Below are positions 24,067 to 35,258 of a stretch of DNA of 64,000 nt, one piece after another. The DNA is from Phytophthora sp. 'mugwort' (taxonomy: Eukaryota > Oomycota > Peronosporomycetes > Peronosporales > Peronosporaceae), in NCBI GenBank assembly GCA_033558025.1, contig JAUCEF010000016.1, forward strand, positions 2,976,001-3,040,000. The letters are read 5' to 3'. The position numbers and the translations under genes were made by a program. The stretch's first letter is position 1; each line of letters opens with the position of its first letter. A model generated the notes under the pieces. That model did not search any database. It saw only the letters and a list, made by a program, of their open reading frames with translations, and had not been told where the DNA came from.

Positions 24067-24408
24067 TATTAAGGGTTGCCGGGTTTTGGTACTGTGTACC
24101 AGTAACCGGTTAACCCGAACCGGTCCAACACGATCCCGCGATGTTTACGGTACGTTGTTTACGCAACCGATGATTAGACGAGTAGGATGATTGACGAGTG
24201 CGGAGTGTTGGTGATTGGATGCACCAAATGATTGGATGCAGGGCTGCATATCTATGTGGTAGACTAGGTAGTGTAAGCTCCGATAAATCAATCACTTTCG
24301 AATCTTCCTTCTTCAGCTCAAGTGGTCTTCACTCCGGTCCCCGCACCCAAGTGCAGAACTCCCTCCGCTCAATCCAAGCCTCGCTTCAAGACCTCAACAC
24401 CTTTATCA
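24067..24408 (+). repeat. Family A LTR between A7 and A8 (342 bp)
   Basis: It has the same position in the unit as the LTR at 21917, with a few base changes near its 3' end (AATCCAAGCC, CTCAACACC). The primer-binding site follows at 24409-24420. Confidence 0.92.
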
Positions 24409-24412
24409 GGTT

Positions 24413-25008
24413 ATGAGCCCAAGCACCATGTCCTCTGCCCAAGACGTCTCGACCAAGGTCTCCATCGACAACTTCAACGGAGACAACTACGCGACGTGGA
24501 ACCGCTACATGCGTGGCGTGTTCCTGACCAAGTCGACGTGGCATGTGGTGAATCGGGAAACGTCTCCATCCTTTACGGACTCCCGGGCCAAGGACGAGTA
24601 TGTCAAGTCGAGCAACATCGCTTTTGGACTGATGTTGCTTCACATGGACGCGGACTACCACCATGTGGTCGACGACTGCGAGGAAGCGTGGGTTGCCTGG
24701 TCGCGCCTGAAGACGCTGTACGGTGGTTCGCAGAAGGCTGGTCGCATCTACCTGAAGCGACAGCTCTTCAGCATGGAGATGTCGGAAGGCGGCAATGTGT
24801 TGCATCATTGCAATGATGTCCTGAACATCAGCGCCAAGCTCAGCAGCATCGGCGCCAAGATGGAGGACGAGGACGTGGCGATCTGCTTGCTGCGCAGTCT
24901 CCCCAAGAGCTACGAGAACGTCGTACTGAACTTGGAGATGAGTAGCGCGGAGCTGAAGACGCAAGACGTCGTGAAGGTGCTCACGAACGAGCATATCAAG
25001 CGGCAGGG
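24413..25008 (+). pseudogene. Copia gag 5' fragment, copy A8 first part
   Basis: It runs from the ATG in the primer-binding site to the B2 target CAGGG (25004-25008). Its gag continues after B2 at 29807, so unlike A4 and A6 this copy keeps both sides of the B insertion. Confidence 0.92.
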
Positions 25009-25362
25009 AAAAGGCTTGGTCACTTGATGGCAAAATGCAAAGTGATTGATTTAGGTCCTTAGTTCGCAAACTCCTTGCTACCTCTAAGCCTACAGTTCTA
25101 CCTACTGGGTACACTCTACTGGATTCTCTACTGGATACTGAGTTACTTCAGCCAATCAGGGAGTGCCACGTAGAGCCCATCATGTACCCACAATCTTGTA
25201 CCCACCCATGGCGTAATCGTCCGTGGCGTAAACACCGTCCCATAAACACCGTGACGTAATCTTCGTCTCGTAATCACAGGATGATTGCGATGCCACTGAG
25301 TGAAGGTCATACCGGTATCCTACCGGTATACAGCAGCTGGTCGAGACGTCTCCTTGACAACA
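25009..25362 (-). repeat. B2 3' LTR (354 bp)
   Basis: It differs from the right LTR of B2 at about two sites (CTACTGGATACT versus CTACTAGATACT, and ACCGGTATAC versus ACCGGCATAC). Confidence 0.92.
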
Positions 25363-28300
25363 CTCCCACTCGACTCGACAGCCTTCAGCGCTTCGATGCC
25401 GAGTTTGCTCCGGAGCACACTGAACTGCGTCGCAGAGATTGGCTTCGTCATGATGTCCGCCAGCATGTCGGTTGTCGAAACATACTGCAGCACCACTTGA
25501 CCGTCTTCCACCTTCTCGCGCACGAAATGGTAGCGAATGTCGATGTGCTTGGTGCGCTTGTGGAATTCGGGATTCTTGGCCAACGCGATGGAACCTTGGT
25601 TGTCCTCGTAGATCTTGATTGCTTCATCGCTTGTCATCTCGCCGAGCTCGCACAGGAACACCTTGAGCCACACCGCCTCTTGTGTCGCCTCCGATAGCGC
25701 CATGTACTCAGCTTCCGTCGAAGACAGCGCCACTGTCCGCTGCTTCTTGCTCCTCCAGCTGATGCATCCGCCATTCATCATGAACGCGTAGCCACTTGTA
25801 CTTCTTCTTGACTCGATGTCTCCAGCCCAGTCGGCATCTGAATAGCCTTGGGGTCCGTCGTCGCAGCTCGCTTGAAACTCGATGCCGTGCGTCTTCGTGC
25901 CTTGAATGTACCTGAAGACCCTCTTGAGCGCCTGCCAGTGTGTCGGGCATGGGTCTGCTGCAAACTGGCTGAGAACTCCCACTGCTGCTGCGAGGTCCGG
26001 GCGTGTGCCTACCATGAGATACATGAGGCATCCCACAGCGTTCCGGTATGGCACGTTTACCATGGTCTCGTCGTGCTTGCAGCCGCCCTCGCACATGGCC
26101 TTGGTCAGCTTGAGGCCCGGATCCTGTGGCGTCTTAACAGGGTTGCTCTTCTCCATGTTGAACTTCTCCAGAATGTCTTTCGCAAACTTGGTTTGCCGCA
26201 TCGACACCTTCCCTGTCGTCACATCTTGATCGATTTCCATGCCGAGGAAGTACTTGAGGTGGCCCAGGTCCGTCATCTCGAAACGGTCACTGAGCGCCTT
26301 CTTCGTCGACTTGAGCAGCTTGTCGTTGTTACTTGCGAGGATCAGGTCGTCGACATATAGCGCCACGAAGATCATGTCTTGGTCGTCACGCTTGAAGTAG
26401 ATGCAGTGGTCAGACTCGCACTTCTTGAACCCTAGCTTGAGCATGAGGTCGTCGATGGTCTTGTTCCACATCCGCGGCGACTGCTTCAAACCGTAAAGAG
26501 ACCGCTTGAGCTGACAGACATAGTCCGGGTGCTTTTCATCGATGTAGCCGTCCGGCTGTGCCATGTAGATGTCTTCGTCTAACAAACCGTTCAGGAAAGC
26601 TGTCTTGACATCCATCTGGTGCACCATGAGATTGTACTTGGCCGCCAGACTGAGCAGGATCCTGATCGACGTGAACTTGGCCACTGGCGCGAAAGTCTCG
26701 TCGTAGTCGATGCCGTACTTCTGCGAAAATCCCTTGGCCACCAGGCGCGCCTTGAACCGTTCGATCTCTCCAGCCTGGTTCTCCTTCACACGGAACACCC
26801 ATCGGTTGCCGATTGCCTTGCGTCCTTTTGGCAGCGGCACGAGGATCCACGTCTCGTTCTTGCGGAGCGACTCGACCTCCGAGTCACACGCCTCTTTCCA
26901 CTTGACTGCGTCGCTGGATTCCATCGCCGACTTGAACGTGGTCGGCATTTCTCCCACTGAATTCACGACGTATGCAGCTTCGAAGTCTTGACTTTCTTGA
27001 GCCGCAGCCGACATCTCGTCCAGAGTCAGGTGTCGACTCTGCCGCTTGGCACTTGGAACTTCCACAGCTTCTTCCAGCGACTGCGTCCGCGGGTGTCGCT
27101 TGCTGCCTGGTTCAAAACCTTCGTCCCGCGCTGCTTCTTCGTCTTCTTCTTCTTTGTCGTCTTCATCCGACTGCAACGAATCTTGATCCGTCGTCTCTTC
27201 ATCTTGAATGACCACCACCTCCCTCTGATGGTAGTCACGTCTCCCACTGTCGAAGACGTCTTCCATGAACTGCGCGTCGCGGCTCACCAGCACGCGACCG
27301 CTCTTGGTCTCTTCGAAACGGTACGCTTTCTCATGCTCCGAGTATCCCAGGAACCGACAGCGCACCGACCGAGCGTCAAATTGGTGCGCTTCTCCTTCGG
27401 CACGTGCACGTACGCGTGGCAACCGAACACCTTGAGGTTCGCTAGCAGCGGTTTCTTGCCTGTCCAAACCTGGTGCGGCGACTTGTCGTGGTTGATGGCA
27501 CGCGTCGGACACCGATTACGGAGGAACGTAGCTGTCACGACAGCTTCACCCCAATACGTCTTGGGCAATCCAGCATGTTCCAGCATGCAGCGCGCACACT
27601 CCACCAACGTCCGGTTCATGCGCTCGGCGACTCCGTTCAGCTGAGGCGTGTATGGCGGCGTGAACTTCTGCATGATACCACGGTCCGCACAGAACTTGGC
27701 CATCTCACCCGAAGTGTACTCGCCGCCGTTGTCGCTCCGCAGCATTTTCACGCGCTTGCCAGTCTGGGTCTCAGCTAACGCGACGAATTGCGCGAACTTG
27801 TCGGCCACCTCGGACTTGTTGCGCAGCAAGTACACCACACAGAAGTGCGACTTGTCATCGATAAACGTGACAAAATAGCGCTTGCCTCCAAAGGTCGGCG
27901 TCTGCATGGGACCGCATACATCACTGTGTACGACTTCTAGCACTTGCTTGGCACGGTTTGGCGACGTCTTCATGTAGCTTACTCGCGTTTGCTTGCCGAG
28001 TGAGCATCCGTCGCATAACTCCCACTGCTTCACCGACGCCATATCGATACCAACACCGTAGCCCTTCTTGACGATGGCGTCTAGACCGCCATGGCCGATG
28101 TGACCAAGTCGAAGGTGCCAGAGGTACGACGTGGTGTCCCCTTGGCGATCCTTCGAACTTGCCGCATTGGCCTCGTCAGGCATCATCGGAGTCATGCACA
28201 GCTTGAACAGCCCTTTGCCCTCACGAGCGCCGAGCTTCCACTTGAGACTCTTCGTTTCAGCGAAGCACCCGTCGCTCTCGAAGATAACTGGCCCGACGTC

Positions 28301-29443
28301 CTTAGTGAACCGACCAACTGAAAACAGGTTGCGCGACAGCTTCGGAATGTGCCACACGTTCGTGAGTACACCCTTCTTCATGCCGCGCGGGGTCTTCATC
28401 GACATCACAATGTCGCCGGTCCCCACAGCCTGAACCACACCGTCGTCCGCGAGATGCACGTCCACCGGAGAGATCTTCTTGTAGTTCTTCATGTACTCCT
28501 TCGAGTACGTCATGTGCTGCGTCGCACCCGAGTCGACCAGCCACACTCCATTCGACTTGGAGGCACCCGTGTTACCACCAACCGAGAAGAGGAAGTCGCC
28601 AGAGTCATCTTCACTCTGCGCGACATTCGCTCGTTGCGGCCTCTGCCGCTCCGCGTTCTCGCGGATTCGCACCGGACACTTAGCGATCCAATGTCCGTGC
28701 TCGCCACAGTAGTGACAGGCACTAGTCTTCTGCGCCTGCCGACCCTTGCGCTTGTTGTCGCTTGTCATGAACGCTTGACCTTGACCGTGCGCGGTGCCGT
28801 CCGTACCGCCACCTTGTTCCTTGCGCTTCATGTCCTCATGCAGCAGCCGAGACGTCACGAGTTCCCACGACAGTGAGTCGGCTCTCGACTCCAACGCCGT
28901 GATCAGGAACTGGTACGACTCGCTCAGACTTCCCAAAAGCGTGATCACCAAGTCGTCCTCGCTGACCGGAGCGCCCACTGCGTCGAGCTGCTCCGCCAGC
29001 GTCTTGATCTTGTTGATGTGCTCCAGCACATCATCACCTTCGTCCATCATCGTCGTGAAGAAACGTCGACGAAGAAAGAGCTTGTTGGCCAAACTCTTCT
29101 TCTCGAAGTGTCCTTCCAGTCTTGACCATGCATCATGCGCGCCACTCGCCGAGCGAACCAGCGGCAGCTGCGAATCCTCCATCGCGAGACAGATCATCGC
29201 CAGCGCCTTGCGCGACTTCTTCCGAAAGAGCGCTTGATCCGCCGCAGTCTGGCAGTGCTCCAGCTTCACTTCCCCACTTGTCACTTCCCACAGTTCGCGC
29301 TCCTCGAGCACCATCTGCATCTTGAACTTCCACGTGTGGAAGTTAGTTCCGTCGAACTTGTTAATGCGGGCGGTAGTCGAAGTGGCGTCCATGGCGAAGG
29401 CGTAGTCGGGGTCTTGGTCAGGGAAGACGGGGCTTGGGCTCAT
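25320..29443 (-). pseudogene. Copia Gag-Pol of B2 (one-base deletion)
   Basis: It has the same architecture as B1 and the same missing G near 27380. It has a few private differences from B1 (KFKMQMVLEE versus KFKMQIVLEE, EIDQDVTTG versus EIDQDMTTG, MCEGGC versus MCDGGC). Gag, protease and integrase could still be made as a truncated product. RT and RNase H are out of frame. Confidence 0.94.
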
Positions 29444-29447
29444 AACC

Positions 29448-29801
29448 AAAAGGCTTGGTCACTTGATGGCAAAATGCAAAGTGATTGATTTAGGTCCTTA
29501 GTTCGCAAACTCCTTGCTACCTCTAAGCCTACAGTTCTACCTACTGGGTACACTCTACTGGATTCTCTACTAGATACTGAGTTACTTCAGCCAATCAGGG
29601 AGTGCCACGTAGAGCCCATCATGTACCCACAATCTTGTACCCACCCATGGCGTAATCGTCCGTGGCGTAAACACCGTCCCATAAACACCGTGACGTAATC
29701 TTCGTCTCGTAATCACAGGATGATTGCGATGCCACTGAGTGAAGGTCATACCGGTATCCTACCGGCATACAGCAGCTGGTCGAGACGTCTCCTTGACAAC
29801 A
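29448..29801 (-). repeat. B2 5' LTR (354 bp)
   Basis: It follows the primer-binding site (29436-29447) and ends GACAACA before CAGGG. The core promoter block lies at 29468-29486 on the minus strand. Confidence 0.92.
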
Positions 29802-29806
29802 CAGGG

Positions 29807-30505
29807 CGAGAAGACTCCGTCGGTGAAAACTGAAGACGCGGCCAAGGCGTTCAACACCGACCGAGAGTCTCGCCAGTGTACGTACTGCGGAAAAGTGGGG
29901 CACACGATTGACAAGTGCTGGACCAAGCAGAAGGACGAGAACCGAGGGCCGAGACGCGGCGGCAACGGCCGTGGACGCGGGGCCAACAACATCCAGTGGA
30001 GAAACGACAGCAACGGCTACGACTACGACTACGATCGAGTAGCGTTCGCGGTTTCACTGGAATGTGGGGTTTCGACGGGCAAGAATGTGTCCGGGATGTG
30101 GGCGGTCGACAGCGGCGCAACGCACCACATCTGCAACGACAAGACCAAGTTCGTCCATTTGATTGAGCGGAACGAAGGCGAACTTTCGGTGGCCGATGGC
30201 AACAAGGCTGCCATCATGGGTGTGGGGACCATCGTGGAACAAGTGGTCCTGCCTAACGGCGACGAGCGCGAGATCGAGATCAAGAACGCGCTGTACGTGC
30301 CAAATATGAGCAAGAATCTGCTTTCAGTGCCGCAGATAAACAAGCATGGCAAGTTTCAAGTGATATATGACGGCACTGAGATGCACGTTTCGCGCAAGGA
30401 CTCGAATCAAGTGGTGGCGACGGCGGATCTCGTGGATGGACTCTACTGGCTTCGCACACCTCAGCGATCGGCAAATGCGGCGACAAGTGGAAGGACGGTC
30501 GATTT
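29807..30505 (+). pseudogene. Copia Gag-Pol, copy A8 second part
   Basis: It continues gag after B2 with CTYCGKVGHTIDKC, protease VDSGATHH and the start of the integrase region, ending at GTCGATTT (30505). There the leftmost LTR of the minus-strand A array is inserted. This part resembles the minus-array type (FNTDRESRQ), while the first part (24413-25008) resembles A1/A2, so A8 is a mosaic. The last 5 bp, GATTT (30501-30505), would be the target duplication, but the flank at the far end of the array does not match it. Confidence 0.9.
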
Positions 30506-30856
30506 TGATGAAAGGTATGGATCTTGGACACGAAGCTTGTACGAAGCGGAGGGAGGGACGTCGCAGACGGCGGGACCGGAGCGAAGGCACTTGAGGGGTA
30601 GAATGAAGATTCGAAAGTGATTGAATTGTTGGAGCTTACACCCTACTGTTATAGACACGCGACCCTGCGTCCTATCACCTAGTGCATCTAATCAACCATC
30701 ACTCACCGGTGTTCGTCCAATCATCCTACTCGTCTAATCATCGGTGGCGTAAACAACTTACCGTAATCACCATAATCAACGTGGGTTCGGATTGGACCGG
30801 TTCGGGTTAACCGGTTCACGGCTTAATAACTGATACCAAACCGGTAACCGTCAATA
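30506..30856 (-). repeat. Divergent family A LTR (351 bp), 3' LTR of A9
   Basis: On the + strand it begins TGATGAAAGGTATGG and ends CCGTCAATA before the polypurine tract. It is clearly different from the other A LTRs along its whole length but keeps the same plan (GTTTACGCCACCGATGATTAGACGAG, paired ACCGGT, Initiator-like TCACTTTCG in sense). The other LTR of this element (34909-35251) is of the common type, so the two are not an ordinary pair. Confidence 0.9.
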
Positions 30857-30863
30857 CGCCCCC

Positions 30864-33800
30864 TCAATGCGAAGTCCCACGAATGCCGAGAGCCGCCGTC
30901 AGATCCGTATGGCGTGGTCCCGCGAGAGCCTTCGTCATGATGTCCGCTAGCATCACAGAAGTCTCGCAGTACTCGAGCTTGACTTCACCGCGCTTCACTT
31001 CATCGCGGATGTGGTGGTACTTGATGTCGATGTGCTTGGCGCGACCGTGGTTTACTGGGTTCTTCGTCATCTTGATGCACGACTGGTTGTCTTCGCGGAT
31101 CTTGAGCTCGGGTCCAGTCTCGTTGGCAGCCGCCAAAATCTCGCATAGCAGGCGATGAATCCACTTGCCTTCTTGGATCGCCAGACTGAGCGCGATGTAT
31201 TCCGCCTCGCTCGTAGACAGCGAAACATTTGACTGCTTCTTGCTTCCCCAGCTCACTGGCGCACCCATCAGCATGAACGTGTAGCCGGAAGTCGACTTGC
31301 GGTCCGCGAGGTCGCCAGCCCAGTCCGCATCCGAATACCCAAGAAAGTCGATCTTGTTGCCTGGCTTGAAACAGATTCCATGCGTCTTGGTGCCTTGTAG
31401 ATAGCGAAAGATACGCTTGACCGCAACCCAGTGTTCCTCTTGGGGGTTCTCCATGAAGCGCGATACATAGCCTACTGCGTACGCGATATCCGGGCGAGTA
31501 GCAGTCATCAAGTGCATGAGGGCACCCACAGCTTCGCGAAACGGAGCGTTCACCTTGGTCGCTGCGTCACTTGGAACCAGTCGAGTGCTCATGTCTACCG
31601 GACTCACCACAGCCTTGCACTCGTCCATACCGAAACGCTTCAGGATATCATCCACATAACGCCGCTGGCACATCGTCACGCTGCCGTCCGGGCCATCCAC
31701 CAGCTCGATTCCAAGGACGAACACACACTTGCCACTGTCAGTCATTTCGAAGCGTGTCTTGAGGTCGTTCTTCGTGCGTGAGATCAGCTCGGGTGAACTT
31801 CCGGTGACCAACACATCGTCCACGTAGACCAGCACGAGCACACAGTGGCCATCGACAACCTTGATGTAGAGGCACGGGTCGAAGGCTGAAACTTGAAAAC
31901 CGATAGAACACACGAATTCGTCGAAGGTCTCGTTCCATACGCGCGAAGCTTGCTTGAGACCGTAAATCGCCTTGACCAATTCCAGGCAGTCGAAATCACC
32001 ATCCAGCTCGACGCCTTCAGGAACCACGCAGAACACCAACTCCTTCATGACGCCGTACAGAAATGCCGTTACCACGTCGAGTTGGTCGAGGGGCCAGTCG
32101 AAATACTTGGCAATCGCGATGACCATGCGCAGCGTCACGTACTTGACCACGGGCGAGAACGTCTCCGTGTAGTCGATGCCGTACTTTTGCTTGAAACCCT
32201 TGGCCACCAGGCGCGCCTTGTACTTCTCGATCGATCCGTCGGCTTTGCGCTTAATCTTGAACACCCACTTGGTACCGATGGCGCTTTGCCCGCTGGGCAA
32301 CTTGGCAGCACGAAACACACCACGAAGTCGCATCGACTTTAACTCAGCACGAATCGCCTTGCGCCAGTGCAATTGGTCCGGGCCGTTGACCGCTTCTTGG
32401 AATGTCGACGGCTCCGATAAGTCCACGGCTGCTTCGACCGCGTTGGCACTTGCACGCCAAAACACAGATGGAGTCGATTCTTCATCTTGGTCTCCAGACT
32501 TTTCTTCTGCATCTGCGTCTGTTCGGTGCGAAGGGGAGTCGTTCGGTGCACTTGCTTCTTCCAGTCCAGGTCGATGACGCACAGCGCGCGGTCTTCTGGC
32601 AGCTTCATCTTCGTCACTCGGGCGGCTCTTGCGCTTCCCTGCCTGTTTGTACTCCGTCTGGCGCGGACCATCATCGTCGATGTCGAGCGAGTCGAAGTCC
32701 AGGTCGTCGACATCTTCATCAGAAATCGACGGTGAAAATCCAAAGGTTGATTCATCGAAGTTGACATCGCGACTGATGACCACCTGCCCCGCCTCGATGT
32801 CATAAAGTCGATACGCCTTGGACACTTCTTCGTAACCCAGAAACAATCCGGCGCGAGCCTTGGGATTCCACTTGAGTCGCTTCTCCTTCGGAGTCAGGAT
32901 GTACGTCCGATAGCCGAAAACACGCATGTGCTTCACACTCGGCTTGGACTTGTAGACGATCTCGAACGGAGTCTTGTGCTCGATCTTGGGTGACGGCAGG
33001 CGGTTCTTCACATAGATGGCCGTCATCGCCGCCTCAGCCCAGAAACACTTGTCCAGCTTGGCGTGATGCAACATGCTGCGGCCGATCGTGACGATAGTTC
33101 GGATGGCTCGCTCTGCCGTGCCGTTGGTCTGGTGCGCGTACGGAACCGTGGTTTGCTGCTCGATGCCTTCGTCTTCGTAAAAATCCTTGAGCGAGTTAGT
33201 CGCAAACTCACGAGCTCCGTCGTGCCGCACAAACTTGACCTTCTTGCCGAACTGCGTCTGCACCTTCATGATGTATGTCTTGATGCAGTCTTCACTTTCC
33301 GACTTGGCACGCAGACAGAAACCCTTCATGCATCCGCTGGCTTCGTCCACGATCAGGAGCAGGTACTTGCTACCGCCAAGCGAGTTTTCCTCCATGGGTC
33401 CGCAGATGTCAAAGTGGAGCAGCTCAAATGTGTCGTAGCGACGCTTGTCACGGTTGCTTGGGAATGGTTTTTGGACCATTTTGCCTTGCTGGCAACCACG
33501 ACACACACTTGGTCCACTCGACTTGGAAGGTGCTTTCGCGTCCTTGATCATCTTGGTGTCGACCATCTTGCGAAGAACCTCGACTGGAGCGTGACCCATA
33601 CGCGCGTGCAAATCGACCGTCCTTCCACTTGTCGCCGCATTTGCCGATCGCTGAGGTGTGCGAAGCCAGTAGAGTCCGTCCACGAGATCCGCCGTCGCCA
33701 CCACTTGATTCGAGTCCTTGCGCGAAACGTGCATCTCAGTGCCGTCAAATACCACTTGGAACTTGCCATGCTTGTTTATCTGCGGCACTGAAAGCAGATT

Positions 33801-34904
33801 CTTGCTCATATTTGGCACGTAAAGCGCGTTCTTGATCTCGATCTCGCGCTCGTCGCCGTTAGGCAGGACCACTCTTTCCACGATGGTCCCCACACCCTTG
33901 ATGGCAGCCTTGTTGCCATCGGCCACCGAAAGTTCGCCTTCACTTCGCTCGATTAAATTGGCGAACTTGGACTTGTCGTTGCAAATATGGTGCGTGGCAC
34001 CGCTGTCGACCGCCCACATCCCGGACACATTCTTGTCCGTCGAAACTCCACATTCCAGGGAAACCGCGAACGCCACTCGATCGTAGTCGTTGTCGTAGCC
34101 GTCGCTGTCGTTTCTCCACTGGATGTTGTTGGCCCCGCGTCCACGGCCGTTGCCGCCGCGTCTTGGCCCTCTGTTCTCGTCCTTCTGCTTGGTCCAGCAC
34201 TTGTCAATGACATGCCCCAATTTTCCGCAGTACGTGCATTGGCGAGGCTCACGGTCGGTGTTGAACGCCTTGGCCGCGTTCTCAGTCTTCACCGTCGCCG
34301 TCTTCTCGCCTTGTCGCTTGATGTGCTCGTTCGTGAGCACCTTCACAACGTCTTGCGACCGCAGTTCAGCGCTGCTCATCTCCAAGTTCAGCACGACGTT
34401 CTCGTAGCTCTTGGGGAGGCTGCGCAACAAGCAGATCGCCACGTCCTCGTCCTCCATCTTGGCACCGATGCTGCTGAGCTTGGCGCTGATGTTGAGGACC
34501 TCGTTGCAATGATGCAACACATTGCCGCCTTCCGACATCTCCATGCTGAAGAGTTGGCGCTTCAGGTAGATGCGACCAGCCTTCTGCCATCCACCGTACA
34601 GCGTCTTCAAGCGCGTCCACGCGATCCATGCTTCCTCGCAGTCATCGACCACATGATGGTAGTCGGCGTCCATGTGAAGCAACATCAGTCCAAAAGCGAT
34701 GTTGCTCGACTTGACATACTCGTCCTTGGCCCGGGAGTCCGTAAAGGATGGAGACGTTTCCCGATTCACCACATGCCACGTCGACTTGGTCAGGAACACG
34801 CCACGCATGTAGCGGTTCCACGTCGCGTAGTTGTCTCCGTTGAACTTGTCGATGGAGACCTTGGTCGAGACGTCTTGGGCAGAGGACATGGTGCTTGGGC
34901 TCAT
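30864..34904 (-). CDS. Copia Gag-Pol, copy A9 (1346 aa, open)
   Basis: It is a complete frame from the ATG in the primer-binding site (34902-34904) to TGA at 30864-30866. All catalytic motifs are present ([40 protein letters not shown]). It differs from A10 in single residues (FGYRTY versus FGCRTY) and more strongly at its 3' end, where the protein ends GIRGTSH rather than GIHACSH. Sequence left of about 31075 belongs to a different sublineage, matching the odd LTR, so A9 is a chimera with an intact frame. The W in YGGWQKAG replaces the S seen in A13 and the plus-strand copies. Confidence 0.94.
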   Translation of the reverse strand: MSPSTMSSAQDVSTKVSIDKFNGDNYATWNRYMRGVFLTKSTWHVVNRETSPSFTDSRAKDEYVKSSNIAFGLMLLHMDADYHHVVDDCEEAWIAWTRLKTLYGGWQKAGRIYLKRQLFSMEMSEGGNVLHHCNEVLNISAKLSSIGAKMEDEDVAICLLRSLPKSYENVVLNLEMSSAELRSQDVVKVLTNEHIKRQGEKTATVKTENAAKAFNTDREPRQCTYCGKLGHVIDKCWTKQKDENRGPRRGGNGRGRGANNIQWRNDSDGYDNDYDRVAFAVSLECGVSTDKNVSGMWAVDSGATHHICNDKSKFANLIERSEGELSVADGNKAAIKGVGTIVERVVLPNGDEREIEIKNALYVPNMSKNLLSVPQINKHGKFQVVFDGTEMHVSRKDSNQVVATADLVDGLYWLRTPQRSANAATSGRTVDLHARMGHAPVEVLRKMVDTKMIKDAKAPSKSSGPSVCRGCQQGKMVQKPFPSNRDKRRYDTFELLHFDICGPMEENSLGGSKYLLLIVDEASGCMKGFCLRAKSESEDCIKTYIMKVQTQFGKKVKFVRHDGAREFATNSLKDFYEDEGIEQQTTVPYAHQTNGTAERAIRTIVTIGRSMLHHAKLDKCFWAEAAMTAIYVKNRLPSPKIEHKTPFEIVYKSKPSVKHMRVFGYRTYILTPKEKRLKWNPKARAGLFLGYEEVSKAYRLYDIEAGQVVISRDVNFDESTFGFSPSISDEDVDDLDFDSLDIDDDGPRQTEYKQAGKRKSRPSDEDEAARRPRAVRHRPGLEEASAPNDSPSHRTDADAEEKSGDQDEESTPSVFWRASANAVEAAVDLSEPSTFQEAVNGPDQLHWRKAIRAELKSMRLRGVFRAAKLPSGQSAIGTKWVFKIKRKADGSIEKYKARLVAKGFKQKYGIDYTETFSPVVKYVTLRMVIAIAKYFDWPLDQLDVVTAFLYGVMKELVFCVVPEGVELDGDFDCLELVKAIYGLKQASRVWNETFDEFVCSIGFQVSAFDPCLYIKVVDGHCVLVLVYVDDVLVTGSSPELISRTKNDLKTRFEMTDSGKCVFVLGIELVDGPDGSVTMCQRRYVDDILKRFGMDECKAVVSPVDMSTRLVPSDAATKVNAPFREAVGALMHLMTATRPDIAYAVGYVSRFMENPQEEHWVAVKRIFRYLQGTKTHGICFKPGNKIDFLGYSDADWAGDLADRKSTSGYTFMLMGAPVSWGSKKQSNVSLSTSEAEYIALSLAIQEGKWIHRLLCEILAAANETGPELKIREDNQSCIKMTKNPVNHGRAKHIDIKYHHIRDEVKRGEVKLEYCETSVMLADIMTKALAGPRHTDLTAALGIRGTSH

Positions 34905-34908
34905 AACC
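34897..34908 (-). promoter_or_regulatory. A9 primer-binding site with start codon
   Basis: The sense GGTTATGAGCCC is flush with the LTR at 34909. Equivalent sites of the neighbouring units are at 39292-39303, 43687-43698 and 62065-62076. Confidence 0.8.
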
Positions 34909-35251
34909 TGATAAAGGTGTTGAGGTCTTGAAGCGAGGCTTGGATTGAGCGGAGGGAGTTCTGCACTTGGGTGCGGGGACCGGAGTGAAGACCACTTGAG
35001 CTGAAGAAGGAAGATTCGAAAGTGATTGATTTATCGGAGCTTACACTACCTAGTCTACCACATAGATATGCAGCCCTGCATCCAATCATTTGGTGCATCC
35101 AATCACCAACACTCCGCACTCGTCCAATCATCCTACTCGTCTAATCATCGGTTGCGTAAACAACGTACCGTAAACATCGCGGGATCGTGTTGGACCGGTT
35201 CGGGTTAACCGGTTACTGGTACACAGTACCAAAACCTGGCAACCCTCAATA
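34909..35251 (-). repeat. Family A LTR shared by A9 and A10 (343 bp)
   Basis: It is the 5' LTR of A9 and the 3' LTR of A10. TGATAAAGG on the + strand follows the primer-binding site, and CCTCAATA precedes the A10 polypurine tract (35252-35260). The Initiator-like motif lies at 35019-35025 on the minus strand. Confidence 0.93.
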
Positions 35252-35258
35252 CGCCCCC

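Larger units (their letters stand above)
25009..29801 (-). mobile_element. Family B copia element B2 with matching TSD
   Basis: LTR 25009-25362, internal 25363-29447, LTR 29448-29801. Both sides are flanked by CAGGG (25004-25008 and 29802-29806), so this copy keeps a true 5-bp target duplication in A gag. It shares its frameshift with B1 and lies exactly 8739 bp from it, so one is a copy of the other made after the lesion arose. Confidence 0.94.

Noticed and set aside
21063..25008. Regularly spaced repeats that could suggest a CRISPR-like or satellite array
   Set aside because: The repeat units are 2150 bp and consist of recognisable LTR and Gag-Pol pieces. There are no short repeats with unique spacers.
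33987..34931. 314-codon plus-strand open frame opposite gag of A9 (repeated at 38382, 42777 and 61155)
   Set aside because: It is the antisense of the conserved gag coding sequence, runs into the LTR, has no family motif and exists only because the sense strand lacks certain codons. It recurs simply because the element recurs.
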